Positions 8,427 to 16,674 of a stretch of DNA of 64,000 nt are shown one piece after another. Every line of letters starts with the position of its first letter. The stretch's first letter is position 1. Source of the stretch: Lachnospiraceae bacterium NSJ-143 (GTDB taxonomy: Bacteria > Bacillota > Clostridia > Lachnospirales > Anaerotignaceae); the NCBI GenBank assembly GCA_022867625.1, contig JALIFM010000001.1:248001-312000 (forward strand). Reading direction: 5' to 3'. A program made the translations under genes and the position numbers. The notes under the pieces are model-generated. The model worked only from the letters and a program-made list of their open reading frames with translations. It was not told the origin of the DNA and made no database searches.

Positions 8427-10712
8427 ATGAAACTTTATGACACTGGGGTATATCTTTTAAACGGAAGTAAAATAGTGGAGGATAACGCAGAGGCGGTATC
8501 CAGGATAAAAGCCGAAACCGGCAGGGATATACAAAAAGACGACGCGGCAAAAAACACAATGGCCTATTCAATTCTTACAGGCCACAATACTTCCGGCAAT
8601 AACAGTAAGCTGAAGATAAAATTTGACGCTATGGCAAGTCATGACATTACATATGTGGGAATCGTGCAGACAGCAAGAGCCAGCGGCCTTGAGAAATTTC
8701 CCATACCTTATGTGCTCACTAACTGCCACAACTCGCTCTGCGCTGTTGGCGGCACAATAAACGAGGACGACCATCTCTTTGGCCTCAGCTGCGCGCAGAA
8801 ATACGGCGGAATTTATGTACCGGCTCATCAGGCGGTTATTCACCAGTATATGCGTGAGATGATGAGCGGTGTAGGCAAAATGATACTCGGCTCAGACAGC
8901 CACACAAGGTACGGCGCCCTTGGAACAATGGCAATGGGAGAGGGCGGACCTGAGCTTGTAAAACAGCTCCTCAATAAAACCTACGATATTGATATGCCTG
9001 AGGTGGTTGCCGTTTATCTTACCGGTAAGCCTGCTCCATATGTTGGCCCGCAGGATATAGCGCTGGCCATTATCGGCGCTGTGTTTAAAAACGGATATGT
9101 TAAAAACAAGGTAATGGAATTTGTTGGAGACGGCATAGCAAACCTCAGCGCTGATTACAGAAACGGCATTGATGTAATGACTACAGAGACAACATGCCTT
9201 TCTTCAGTATGGATTACCGACGAAAATGTTAAGCAATGGTATGATACACACGGCAGAAGCGAAGACTTCAAATATCAGGCTCCCGGGGATTTGGCTTATT
9301 ACAACGGAATGATTTATGTGGATATGTCTCAGATTAAGCCTATGATAGCCATGCCTATGCACCCAAGCAATGTATTTACAATAGATGAGCTGAACGCCAA
9401 CCTCAAAGACATACTTGGCGAGATTGAGGAAAACTGCAACAGACAGCTTGATAACGACACGGTAAGAGTATCGCTCAGAGACAAGGTCGTAAACGGAAGG
9501 CTCATGGTTGAGCAGGGCGTTATAGCCGGCTGCGCCGGTGGAACATATGAAAACATATGCGCTGCAAGGGATATAATAAAAGGAAACTCAATAGGCTCAG
9601 GTGAGTTTGCACTGAGCGTTTATCCGTCAAGCCAGCCTGTATTTTTGGGCCTTGTAAATAATGGCGCTATAGCTGACATTATGGTATCCGGAGCTACAGT
9701 TCGTTCGGCCTTCTGCGGACCTTGCTTTGGCGCGGGAGATGTGCCGGCAAACAACTGCCTGAGCATAAGGCATTCCACAAGGAATTTCCCTAACCGTGAA
9801 GGCTCCAAAATCACAAACGGGCAGATTGCATCTGTGGCGCTTATGGACGCAAGGAGCATAGCCGCAACGGCTGTAAACAGGGGCGTTCTTACTTCAGCTG
9901 AAAATATTGATTTTGAGCTTACCAGTCCAAAATATTTATTTGACAGGACAGTATACCAAAACAGGTGCTATTTTGGCTTTGGCAAAGCTGACACATCAGC
10001 CGAGCTCAGGTTTGGTCCTAATATAACTGACTGGCCTGAAATGTGCGCTCTTACAGACAACCTGCTTTTAAAGGTTGTGTCGTATATAACAGACCCTGTT
10101 ACCACAACAGACGAGCTTATACCGTCTGGAGAGACTTCATCATACAGGTCAAACCCTCTCAAGCTTGCAGAATTTGCCCTTTCAAGAAAGGACCCGGCGT
10201 ATGTTGGCAGAGCAAAAGAGGTGCAGAAGGCTGAAACAGCAAGACAAAACGGCGAAGACCCTGCCGAGGCTCTTTATGAGCTTAAAGAAGTATACGCCGC
10301 TTTAAAATCGGCTGTGGCAGGTTTCAGTGAGGAAAATACCGGTATAGGAAGCACAATTTTTGCGGTAAAGCCCGGCGACGGCTCAGCCAGGGAACAGGCC
10401 GCAAGCTGCCAGAAGGTGCTTGGGGGCTGGGCTAATATTGCCAATGAGTACGCAACTAAGCGCTACCGCTCAAACCTTATAAACTGGGGTATGGTTCCGT
10501 TTATAATTGATGATAAAACACCTTTTGAAAACGGGGATTACATATATGTGCCTGATATAAGGAAAGCTGTGCAGGACGGAGCTTTTCAGATGAAGGCCTA
10601 TACCGTAAAGGGCAGTGGTGTAATAGAGTTTACAATCAAGCTTGGTGCTCTCACAGACGATGAGAAAAAAATTATTCTTGACGGCTGTCTTATAAATTTT
10701 TACAGAAGCTGA
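8427..10712 (+). CDS. Aconitase-superfamily hydratase (YbhJ-like)
   Basis: A 761-residue protein of the aconitase superfamily, most like the uncharacterised YbhJ group rather than AcnA/AcnB. The core motif [20 protein letters not shown] is near residue 155. Likely 4Fe-4S ligands are Cys369 (GCAGGTYEN) and Cys430/Cys433 (CGPC), matching the three-cysteine layout of aconitases. The C-terminal swivel domain has the family's [18 protein letters not shown]. Such enzymes dehydrate/rehydrate hydroxy-tricarboxylic or related acids; the substrate of this group is not established. The start follows ACGGAGGAAAATAA. It is the last gene of the AEC operon, which suggests uptake and conversion of an organic acid (inference). 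Confidence 0.85.
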   Translation: MKLYDTGVYLLNGSKIVEDNAEAVSRIKAETGRDIQKDDAAKNTMAYSILTGHNTSGNNSKLKIKFDAMASHDITYVGIVQTARASGLEKFPIPYVLTNCHNSLCAVGGTINEDDHLFGLSCAQKYGGIYVPAHQAVIHQYMREMMSGVGKMILGSDSHTRYGALGTMAMGEGGPELVKQLLNKTYDIDMPEVVAVYLTGKPAPYVGPQDIALAIIGAVFKNGYVKNKVMEFVGDGIANLSADYRNGIDVMTTETTCLSSVWITDENVKQWYDTHGRSEDFKYQAPGDLAYYNGMIYVDMSQIKPMIAMPMHPSNVFTIDELNANLKDILGEIEENCNRQLDNDTVRVSLRDKVVNGRLMVEQGVIAGCAGGTYENICAARDIIKGNSIGSGEFALSVYPSSQPVFLGLVNNGAIADIMVSGATVRSAFCGPCFGAGDVPANNCLSIRHSTRNFPNREGSKITNGQIASVALMDARSIAATAVNRGVLTSAENIDFELTSPKYLFDRTVYQNRCYFGFGKADTSAELRFGPNITDWPEMCALTDNLLLKVVSYITDPVTTTDELIPSGETSSYRSNPLKLAEFALSRKDPAYVGRAKEVQKAETARQNGEDPAEALYELKEVYAALKSAVAGFSEENTGIGSTIFAVKPGDGSAREQAASCQKVLGGWANIANEYATKRYRSNLINWGMVPFIIDDKTPFENGDYIYVPDIRKAVQDGAFQMKAYTVKGSGVIEFTIKLGALTDDEKKIILDGCLINFYRS

Positions 10713-10757
10713 TAAATGAATGGCTGTAAAAGCCAGTTTGAGTATAATTAATATTTA

Positions 10758-10798
10758 AAACCGCCTGCTGTGTGGTATATACAGCAGGCGGTTTTTTT
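10758..10798 (+). terminator. Terminator of AEC/hydratase operon
   Basis: A 14-bp perfect stem (10758-10771 with 10781-10794, core CCGCCTGCTGT) is followed by a T7 run. Confidence 0.93.
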
Positions 10799-10865
10799 GG
10801 TGTCCAAAACCGATATAAAGGCATATAAATACATATTAATTTTATTTTAAGATATATTAATGCTG

Positions 10866-10893
10866 TTGATTTTTGTTCAGTCTCAATTATAAT
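10866..10893 (+). promoter_or_regulatory. Predicted promoter of ybaN-like gene
   Basis: TTGATT and TATAAT are separated by 16 bases, 62 bases upstream of the chosen start. Confidence 0.5.
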
Positions 10894-10955
10894 TAAATCG
10901 AAGAAAAGTTTTGCCTGTTGTTAACAGTAAAATAAATAGTATGCAGGGTGGTTGT

Positions 10956-11249
10956 ATGAAGATTATATATATGGTTCTGGGAACAATTTTCCTTATATTG
11001 GGGCTTATAGGACTTGCGCTTCCGGTTGTGCCGCAGGTGCCGTTTCTGCTGACTGCGGTATATTTTCTTTCTAAAGGCTCACCTAGGTTTGAGAAATGGA
11101 TAAAGGAAACAGGATTATACAAAAAATACCTGTCTAAAATAAGCATGAAGCTTGAGATTAACCACAGGCTAAAAATGCTGCTCACGTTTGCGGCTGTTAC
11201 AATAGTGTCTGCGGCGGTGGTGACCGCTGTTGTGGCCATTGTTAAATAA
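10956..11249 (+). CDS. YbaN/DUF454-like small membrane protein
   Basis: A 97-residue protein with an N-terminal membrane hairpin (MVLGTIFLILGLIGLALPVVPQ), a soluble middle with the family-like FEKWIKETGLYKKYL, and a second hydrophobic segment at the C-terminus. This resembles the DUF454/YbaN family of inner-membrane proteins of unknown function. The ATG at 10956 follows AGGGTGG; an in-frame ATG at 10941 lacks a ribosome site. It stands alone between terminators. Confidence 0.75.
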   Translation: MKIIYMVLGTIFLILGLIGLALPVVPQVPFLLTAVYFLSKGSPRFEKWIKETGLYKKYLSKISMKLEINHRLKMLLTFAAVTIVSAAVVTAVVAIVK

Positions 11250-11270
11250 CTTTAATCTGTATTGGTTCAG

Positions 11271-11296
11271 GGCGTATGGTTTTGTACGCCTTTTTC
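11271..11296 (+). terminator. Terminator after ybaN-like gene
   Basis: The stem GGCGTA/TACGCC is followed by TTTTTCTTT. The T run abuts the -35 of the next promoter. Confidence 0.7.
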
Positions 11297-11325
11297 TTTA
11301 CATATAAACAAATTGGCTGTATAAT
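11297..11325 (+). promoter_or_regulatory. Promoter of TPP-riboswitch transcript
   Basis: TTTACA and TATAAT are separated by 17 bases, ending just before the aptamer. Confidence 0.75.
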
Positions 11326-11333
11326 TTACAAAG

Positions 11334-11411
11334 GCAGGGGTGCGGCGCGGTTACGCCGCTGAGAGAGTCCCATTGAACCTGATGCGGGTAGTGCCGCCGA
11401 AGGGAGCGCGT
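11334..11411 (+). ncRNA. TPP riboswitch aptamer (THI element)
   Basis: The conserved GGGGTGC...GCTGAGAGAG...CCCATTGAACCTGATGCGGGTAGTGCCG...GAAGGGA order of the TPP aptamer is present. A terminator hairpin (11433-11462) lies between it and the ABC genes, so TPP probably causes premature termination of the thiZ/thiX-like transcript. Confidence 0.93.
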
Positions 11412-11432
11412 AATTTATGGACATTCTTGTTA

Positions 11433-11462
11433 AGACACCTATCTGCCGGTGTCCTTTTTTAT
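11433..11462 (+). terminator. Riboswitch-controlled terminator
   Basis: The stem GACACC (11434-11439) with GGTGTC (11448-11453) is followed by a T run, placed between the TPP aptamer and the first gene. It is the likely expression platform. Confidence 0.8.
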
Positions 11463-11487
11463 TGTCTGTTTTTAAGGGGGTAAACCG

Positions 11488-12240
11488 GTGCTGAGATTTG
11501 AGGATGTTAGTTTCAAATATAAGTCAGATAAGTTCGATATGGTAAAGAGTCTTTCGTTTGATGTTGCGGAAGGTGAATTTATATCCGTAATAGGCGCAAG
11601 CGGCTGTGGAAAGAGCACTGTTTTCCGGCTTATAAACGGACTTGAAAAGCCTGATACAGGTAAAATTACAATGTCTGGAAAAGATATAGGCAGTATTAAA
11701 AACTACAGCTCCTATATGCCGCAGAAGGATTTGCTTTATCCATGGAGGACAATAGAAAAGAATATATGCCTGCCAATGGAGATACAGAAAAAAGGCAGGG
11801 AGGAAATGAAGCGGCGGTCGGCTGAAATGCTTAAGGAGGTTGGGCTTTGGGATTACAGAGACAAATACCCTCGCGACCTTTCGGGCGGAATGCGGCAAAG
11901 GGCGTCTTTTGCAAGGACACTGCTTGCCGGTTCTGACCTTCTTCTGCTTGACGAGCCGTTTTCAGCCCTTGACTCACTTACAAGAATGGGGCTTCAGGAG
12001 TGGCTTTTGGCCGAGTGGCAAAAGCATAAAAAGACAATCCTGTTTGTTACTCACGATGTTGAGGAAGCGGTATTCCTTTCTGAGAAGGTGCTGGTTATAA
12101 CAGACAGGCCGATAACGCATTTTGAGCAGTATCGTGTGCCTCTTGCCTACCCAAGAGCAAGGGCTGATTTAAAAAGACAGGAAATATTGAATCTTAAGGA
12201 GGAGCTTATTGGAAAGCTCAGACAGGAGGCTGAACAATGA
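11488..12240 (+). CDS. thiZ: ABC transporter ATPase, thiamine-precursor type (ThiZ-like)
   Basis: A 250-residue ABC ATPase of the nitrate/taurine/HMP subfamily. It has Walker A GASGCGKST, signature LSGGMRQR and Walker B LLLLDEPFSALD, then the switch His in VTHDVEE. The start is the GTG at 11488 after AAGGGGG. It lies under a TPP riboswitch and its TGA overlaps the ATG of the permease gene. By analogy with ThiXYZ it should energise uptake of a thiamine precursor such as hydroxymethylpyrimidine or its salvage forms. No ThiY-type binding protein gene follows. Confidence 0.88.
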   Translation: MLRFEDVSFKYKSDKFDMVKSLSFDVAEGEFISVIGASGCGKSTVFRLINGLEKPDTGKITMSGKDIGSIKNYSSYMPQKDLLYPWRTIEKNICLPMEIQKKGREEMKRRSAEMLKEVGLWDYRDKYPRDLSGGMRQRASFARTLLAGSDLLLLDEPFSALDSLTRMGLQEWLLAEWQKHKKTILFVTHDVEEAVFLSEKVLVITDRPITHFEQYRVPLAYPRARADLKRQEILNLKEELIGKLRQEAEQ

Positions 12241-12980
12241 GAAAAAATATGCCTTCGCTGGTTTTGACGGCTGCTATTATTCTGGTTTGGCAGGCAGCTG
12301 CGGTTATAATCAACGCCCCATATATACTGCCTTCGCCTGTAAAGATTGTACTTAAAATATGGGAGCTGAGAAGGAATCTTTTTCTTGTGCAGCTTCCGGC
12401 TACAATGTCTGTTACGTTTCTGGGCCTTTTGATATCTGTTGTTTTCGGTCTTGGGCTGGCTGTTGTTATGGATATGAATAAAAAAATAGCGGACGCCGTT
12501 TATCCAATAGTAATAGCCTCACAGACCATACCTACAACCGCTATAGCCCCGCTTTTTGTGCTTTGGTTTGGCTACAGTATCTGGGCAAGGGTTCTTGTTA
12601 CAATACTGATAACGTTTTTTCCCATCACCATAACGGTTTATGACGGGTTCAAATCAACAAAAAGAGAAATGGAGGAGCTGCTTATAACATACGGAGCAGG
12701 CAAATGGGATATATTTGTAAAACTTAAAATATATTCGGCACTTCCGCATTTTTTCTCCGCTATAAAAATGGCTGTGCCGCTGAGTGTAATTGGAGCTGCC
12801 ATAGCCGAATGGCTTGGAGCGCAGAGCGGACTCGGCTATTTCAGCAAGAGGATGATGACACAGCTGGACGGAGCAGGCGTGTTTGCGCCTATAGTGCTGC
12901 TTTCTGCAACGGCTATGCTTGCTGTGGCGGCAGTTGGAATGCTGGAGGAAAAATATGTGAAGTGGCGCAAGGATATATAA
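12237..12980 (+). CDS. thiX: ABC transporter permease, thiamine-precursor type (ThiX-like)
   Basis: A 247-residue permease of the SsuC/TauC/ThiX family, with about six membrane segments. The cytoplasmic coupling loop EELLITYGAGKWDIFVKLKIYSALP carries the EAA-type motif. It overlaps the ATPase gene by 4 bases (ATGA), so the two are translationally coupled. Substrate assignment rests on the TPP riboswitch. Confidence 0.88.
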   Translation: MRKNMPSLVLTAAIILVWQAAAVIINAPYILPSPVKIVLKIWELRRNLFLVQLPATMSVTFLGLLISVVFGLGLAVVMDMNKKIADAVYPIVIASQTIPTTAIAPLFVLWFGYSIWARVLVTILITFFPITITVYDGFKSTKREMEELLITYGAGKWDIFVKLKIYSALPHFFSAIKMAVPLSVIGAAIAEWLGAQSGLGYFSKRMMTQLDGAGVFAPIVLLSATAMLAVAAVGMLEEKYVKWRKDI

Positions 12981-12989
12981 TCGGCTAAA

Positions 12990-13019
12990 GGCCTGTTCTT
13001 TGGAACAGGCTGATTTTTG
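12990..13019 (+). terminator. Terminator of thiZ-thiX operon
   Basis: An 8-bp stem GCCTGTTC/GAACAGGC with a TTTG loop is followed by TGATTTTTG. Confidence 0.8.
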
Positions 13020-13141
13020 TATGTGCAAGTGCTGTTGTTTATTGCGGGCTTTGGCCGATAAAAATATTAAGAAAGTTCATAGTTTGTTCACATACATATA
13101 GTAAAATTTTAAAGTGCTAAATTTGTGCTGTGTTTTTATAA

Positions 13142-13194
13142 GTAAAACTAAAAAAGGCGATTTTTAGTTTTACCGGCAAAAATTATGGTATAAT
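13142..13194 (+). promoter_or_regulatory. Promoter with perfect 13-bp palindrome
   Basis: GTAAAACTAAAAA (13142-13154) and its exact reverse complement (13161-13173) flank a 6-base spacer. The right arm overlaps the expected -35 position of an extended -10 element TGGTATAAT (TATAAT at 13189-13194). A protein operator or a protective hairpin at the end of an upstream transcript are both possible. Confidence 0.6.
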
Positions 13195-13200
13195 ATCCGC

Positions 13201-13311
13201 GAAGAAGTCGGTGGGTGCCTCGGCACATAGTGTGTCTGGCTGCATTTGCTCTTCGGGTGAGTCTTTATGGCATAATAAATCTTTATAAAACTGCCGCATG
13301 CGGCATATATG
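13201..13311 (+). other. Possible structured 5' leader of Gld-type operon
   Basis: Downstream of the -10 element, the predicted transcript starts near GAAGAAG and contains a tight hairpin (GTGC-CTCG-GCAC), a GAAGA/TCTTC pairing that could enclose about 45 bases, and a GCCGCATGCGGC palindrome before the ribosome site. I do not recognise a known RNA family. Confidence 0.35.
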
Positions 13312-13323
13312 GAGGGATAGGTT

Positions 13324-14364
13324 TTGATAGAAGTTAAAAACCTGGTAAAAAGATACGGCAAATACGAGGCCGTAAGAGATATTTCCTTTAAAGTCGACAC
13401 AGGAGAGGTAATAGGCTTTTTAGGCCCTAACGGCGCCGGAAAATCTACTACCATGAATATTATAACCGGATACATATCTGCTACAAGCGGGGAAGTGTCT
13501 ATCGACGGCTTTGACATACTTAAAAACCCAAAGGAAGCAAAAAAACGGATAGGCTACCTGCCTGAGATTCCGCCTTTATACACAGATATGACTGTTACAG
13601 AGTATCTTGAGTTTGCCGCTGATTTAAAGGGCGTAAAGAAAAGCGCGGTAAAGCCTATGCTTGACGATATTATGGAAAAGATTAAAATTACACATGTATC
13701 GGGCAAGGTGATTAAAAACCTTTCAAAAGGCTACAGGCAGAGGGTAGGCCTTGCTCAGGCGCTTGTGGGATATCCGGAGGTGCTTATACTTGATGAGCCT
13801 ACGGTAGGTCTTGACCCGAAGCAGATAATAGAGATTAGAGATGTAATACGTGACTTATCAAAGGACCATACCATTATTTTAAGCTCTCATATACTCTCTG
13901 AGGTTAGCGCTGTCTGCAACAGGGTAATAATTATAAATAAGGGCCGCCTTGTGGCTGTAGACACACCTGAAAGGCTTTCGGAAAGCCTCAGCCAAAACAG
14001 GTTCAGGATAAGGGTTAAAGGCGACAGGGAGAAAATAATTGACGCGTTTAAAGCAGACAGTTCTTTTGCCTGTGTCGAAGAAGGTGATTCGGCGGAGCAG
14101 GGCACTGTGGATTTGGTTGTTGAGGGCGCCGAGGGAGCAGACCCAAGGGAGGCCGCGTTCAACAACGCAGTTAAGAACGGGTTTGTGGTACTTTTGATTA
14201 AATCTGAAAAGATGTCTCTTGAGGAAGTATTCCTTCAGGTTACTGAAAATGAGACTTTACCAAATGAGAATATAGCAGACTCTGCCGAATATAAGGCGGA
14301 TTTTACAGGTGAGGAAGAAAATGGCGCGACGGATAAAAAAGACAGTGAGGGGGAAGGCAGATGA
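13324..14364 (+). CDS. ABC transporter ATPase, Gld/ABC-2 type
   Basis: A 346-residue ATPase that pairs with the ABC-2 permease that follows. It has Walker A GPNGAGKST, signature LSKGYRQR, Walker B VLILDEPTVGLD and the switch His in ILSSHILSEV. A C-terminal extension of about 120 residues ends in an acidic tail. TTG start after GGAGGGATAGG. Its stop overlaps the permease ATG by 4 bases. With the next three genes it matches the GldA-GldF-GldG-type clusters found in non-gliding Firmicutes, whose substrate is unknown. Confidence 0.9.
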   Translation: MIEVKNLVKRYGKYEAVRDISFKVDTGEVIGFLGPNGAGKSTTMNIITGYISATSGEVSIDGFDILKNPKEAKKRIGYLPEIPPLYTDMTVTEYLEFAADLKGVKKSAVKPMLDDIMEKIKITHVSGKVIKNLSKGYRQRVGLAQALVGYPEVLILDEPTVGLDPKQIIEIRDVIRDLSKDHTIILSSHILSEVSAVCNRVIIINKGRLVAVDTPERLSESLSQNRFRIRVKGDREKIIDAFKADSSFACVEEGDSAEQGTVDLVVEGAEGADPREAAFNNAVKNGFVVLLIKSEKMSLEEVFLQVTENETLPNENIADSAEYKADFTGEEENGATDKKDSEGEGR

Positions 14365-15224
14365 AAGCGATTTTTAAAAGGGAAATAAAAATGTATTTCA
14401 ATTCCATGATTGGATATGTGTTTATAGCGTTTTTTGTGCTTATAACGGCTGTGTATTTCTCGCTTCAGAATATACTTTCACTGAGCCCTGATTTTCAGTA
14501 TGTTTTCAGCTCCGTTATTATGATGTTTCTTATACTTGCGCCAATGCTTACAATGAGACTTCTCTCGGAAGAAAAGAAACAGAAAACAGACCAGATGCTT
14601 CTGACATCACCTGTAAGCATACCGGCTATAGTTCTTGGAAAATATCTGGCGGCTGTCGCGGTATTTTTAATATCGCTTGTTATAACGGCTGTGTTTCCTG
14701 TAATACTCTCGTTTTTTGGAACAGTGGCTGCGGCACAGATTATAGGCTCATACATAGGCTTTTTCCTTCTTGGAAGCACATTTATAGCTGTTGGGCTGTG
14801 GATTTCTTCAATAACAGACAATCAGATAGTTTCGGCTGTGGCTACGTTTGTGGCTGTTTTCCTGCTGCTTATGGTTGAGACAATAGTCTCTGCGGCTTCG
14901 GGTTCACAGAGCTTTTCGCTTATGTTTGCCTCAGTGCTTGCGCTGCTTGTGGCTTTATACTTTTATTACAATACAAAAAATGCTGAAATCTCGATATCGG
15001 TATTTATTGTGGAGGCAGCGGTGCTTCTGGTACTTTATTTTGTAAAAAGGAGCCTTTTTACAGGCCTTGCCGGAAAATTTGCCATGATGTTTGCTGTGCT
15101 TACAAGGTTCAATAATTTTGCCATGGGGCTTTTGGACATATCGTCGGTTGTTTATTTTATATCTTTCATTGCCGTTTTCCTGTATTTTACAGTGCGCGTA
15201 ATTGAAAAGAGAAGATGGTCGTAA
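14361..15224 (+). CDS. ABC-2 type permease, GldF-like
   Basis: A 287-residue membrane protein with six or more hydrophobic segments. The N-terminal amphipathic KREIKMYFNSMIGYVFIAFF is followed by family features such as LAPMLTMRLLSEEKKQKTDQML and LLTSPVS. It is the membrane channel partner of the upstream ATPase and is translationally coupled to it. Confidence 0.88.
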   Translation: MKAIFKREIKMYFNSMIGYVFIAFFVLITAVYFSLQNILSLSPDFQYVFSSVIMMFLILAPMLTMRLLSEEKKQKTDQMLLTSPVSIPAIVLGKYLAAVAVFLISLVITAVFPVILSFFGTVAAAQIIGSYIGFFLLGSTFIAVGLWISSITDNQIVSAVATFVAVFLLLMVETIVSAASGSQSFSLMFASVLALLVALYFYYNTKNAEISISVFIVEAAVLLVLYFVKRSLFTGLAGKFAMMFAVLTRFNNFAMGLLDISSVVYFISFIAVFLYFTVRVIEKRRWS

Positions 15225-15237
15225 AGGGGGAGCCAAA

Positions 15238-16674
15238 GTGAAGAAAATAGATAAAAATGACCCGCTGCTTAAGTACGGCGGCTACGCCTCCGTTATGACA
15301 GCGATTGTGGTTGTTGTGGTTATAGTTTTAAATCTTGCCGTAAGCGGCTTTAACATAAAGTTTGACCTCACTAAAAATAAGCTGTATACCCTGTCGGAGG
15401 ATACGATATCTCTGCTTGAAAACCTTAAGGAGGATGTAAACGTATACTCACTCTATGCCGAGGGGCAGGAGATATCAATGGTAACACAGATTCTTGACAG
15501 GTACGCCTCGTATTCAGGTCATGTCAAGGTAAGCAATGTAGACCCTTATAAAGACCCGGCGTTTACCGCCAAGTACAGCAAAAACGGTGAGCAGGCGACT
15601 ATAGGCAGTGTTGTTGTTGAAACTGCCGGCGGTTTCAGCGTTATACCTCAGGACCAGGTTACAGATATTACAGTTGACCAGGCGTCACAGACAGCTTATA
15701 TAAAAGGGATAAAAATTGAGAGCGTGCTGACAGGCACTATAAGGAAGCTTACAAACGGCGCATCTGAGGCTGTATATGAGCTTATAGGCCATGGTGAGAC
15801 GGCCTTTGGCGAATCACTTAAGACAGAGCTTGGATACAGCGGCTTTGAGGTTAAAAAGCTTGACCTTATAAAGGAAGGCGTGATACCTGAGGACTGCGGA
15901 GTGCTTATTATAAACGGGCCTTCATCAGACTTCAGTTCAGGAGAAGCAGACAGTATTAAGCAGTACCTTGAAAACGGCGGCAAGGCTTTTATAACCCTTG
16001 GCCTTACAGCAGCTGAAATGCCTAACTATGACTCGGTGCTTGCAGACTACGGAATTGCGGACAGCGGACGCATAGTTATAGAGGGCAGCGCAAACTATGC
16101 TCTCAGCAACAACCCGCTTTATGTAATACCTGAGATGAATGGGGAAAGCAGTATCTGTGCAAACCTTGTATCTGCGGGCACAAACATACTTATGCCGGCG
16201 GCTCTTGGCATAGACAGGCTCGATGCTAAGAGGAGCACTGTGGATATTCAGACTCTTGCCGAGACATCTCAGTATTCTTACGCAAGGCCTGTAACTGATT
16301 TGGGCACTGAGGAGAGCATGCTCCAGAGCGAAAACGATGTGTCGGGGCCTGTGGAGGTCATTGTATCTGTATCCGACACAGACATAAATGGTAATGAAAA
16401 CGGCACAAGACTTGTTGTGGCCGGCACAGAGGCGCTTTTGGACGACCAGACAAACAGTGTTATAAACGGCGGCAACTTCGGTTTTGTTATGAACGCCTTT
16501 GATTACCTTAACGGCACAGAAAGCGCCGGCAGGACAAAGAGCATAGGCACTCAGGAGTATCTGAACATAACACAGAGCAGGGCAATAATAATTATGTTTG
16601 TATCAGTAATTGTAATTCCGCTTGCCATACTTATAGCGGGCTTTGCAGTATTTATCAGGAGGAGAAACAAATGA
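15238..16674 (+). CDS. GldG-like membrane-anchored extracytoplasmic protein
   Basis: A 478-residue protein with one N-terminal membrane helix (residues ~18-40), a large extracytoplasmic region and a C-terminal membrane helix followed by RRRNK. The N-terminal FDLTKNKLYTLSEDTISLLENL and the region with VYELIGHGE match the GldG/ABC-type uncharacterised family. I chose the GTG at 15238 after GGGGGAG; a TTG at 15202 is in frame but overlaps the permease gene. It probably works with the ATPase and permease as an accessory subunit. Confidence 0.85.
   Translation: MKKIDKNDPLLKYGGYASVMTAIVVVVVIVLNLAVSGFNIKFDLTKNKLYTLSEDTISLLENLKEDVNVYSLYAEGQEISMVTQILDRYASYSGHVKVSNVDPYKDPAFTAKYSKNGEQATIGSVVVETAGGFSVIPQDQVTDITVDQASQTAYIKGIKIESVLTGTIRKLTNGASEAVYELIGHGETAFGESLKTELGYSGFEVKKLDLIKEGVIPEDCGVLIINGPSSDFSSGEADSIKQYLENGGKAFITLGLTAAEMPNYDSVLADYGIADSGRIVIEGSANYALSNNPLYVIPEMNGESSICANLVSAGTNILMPAALGIDRLDAKRSTVDIQTLAETSQYSYARPVTDLGTEESMLQSENDVSGPVEVIVSVSDTDINGNENGTRLVVAGTEALLDDQTNSVINGGNFGFVMNAFDYLNGTESAGRTKSIGTQEYLNITQSRAIIIMFVSVIVIPLAILIAGFAVFIRRRNK

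Larger units (their letters stand above)
12981..13323. other. Intergenic region: terminator, palindromic promoter, structured leader
   Basis: This 343-base stretch has no credible gene. It contains the thiX terminator, a 13-bp perfect palindrome and promoter at 13142-13194, and a transcribed leader from about 13201 to 13311 with hairpin potential. Confidence 0.75.
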
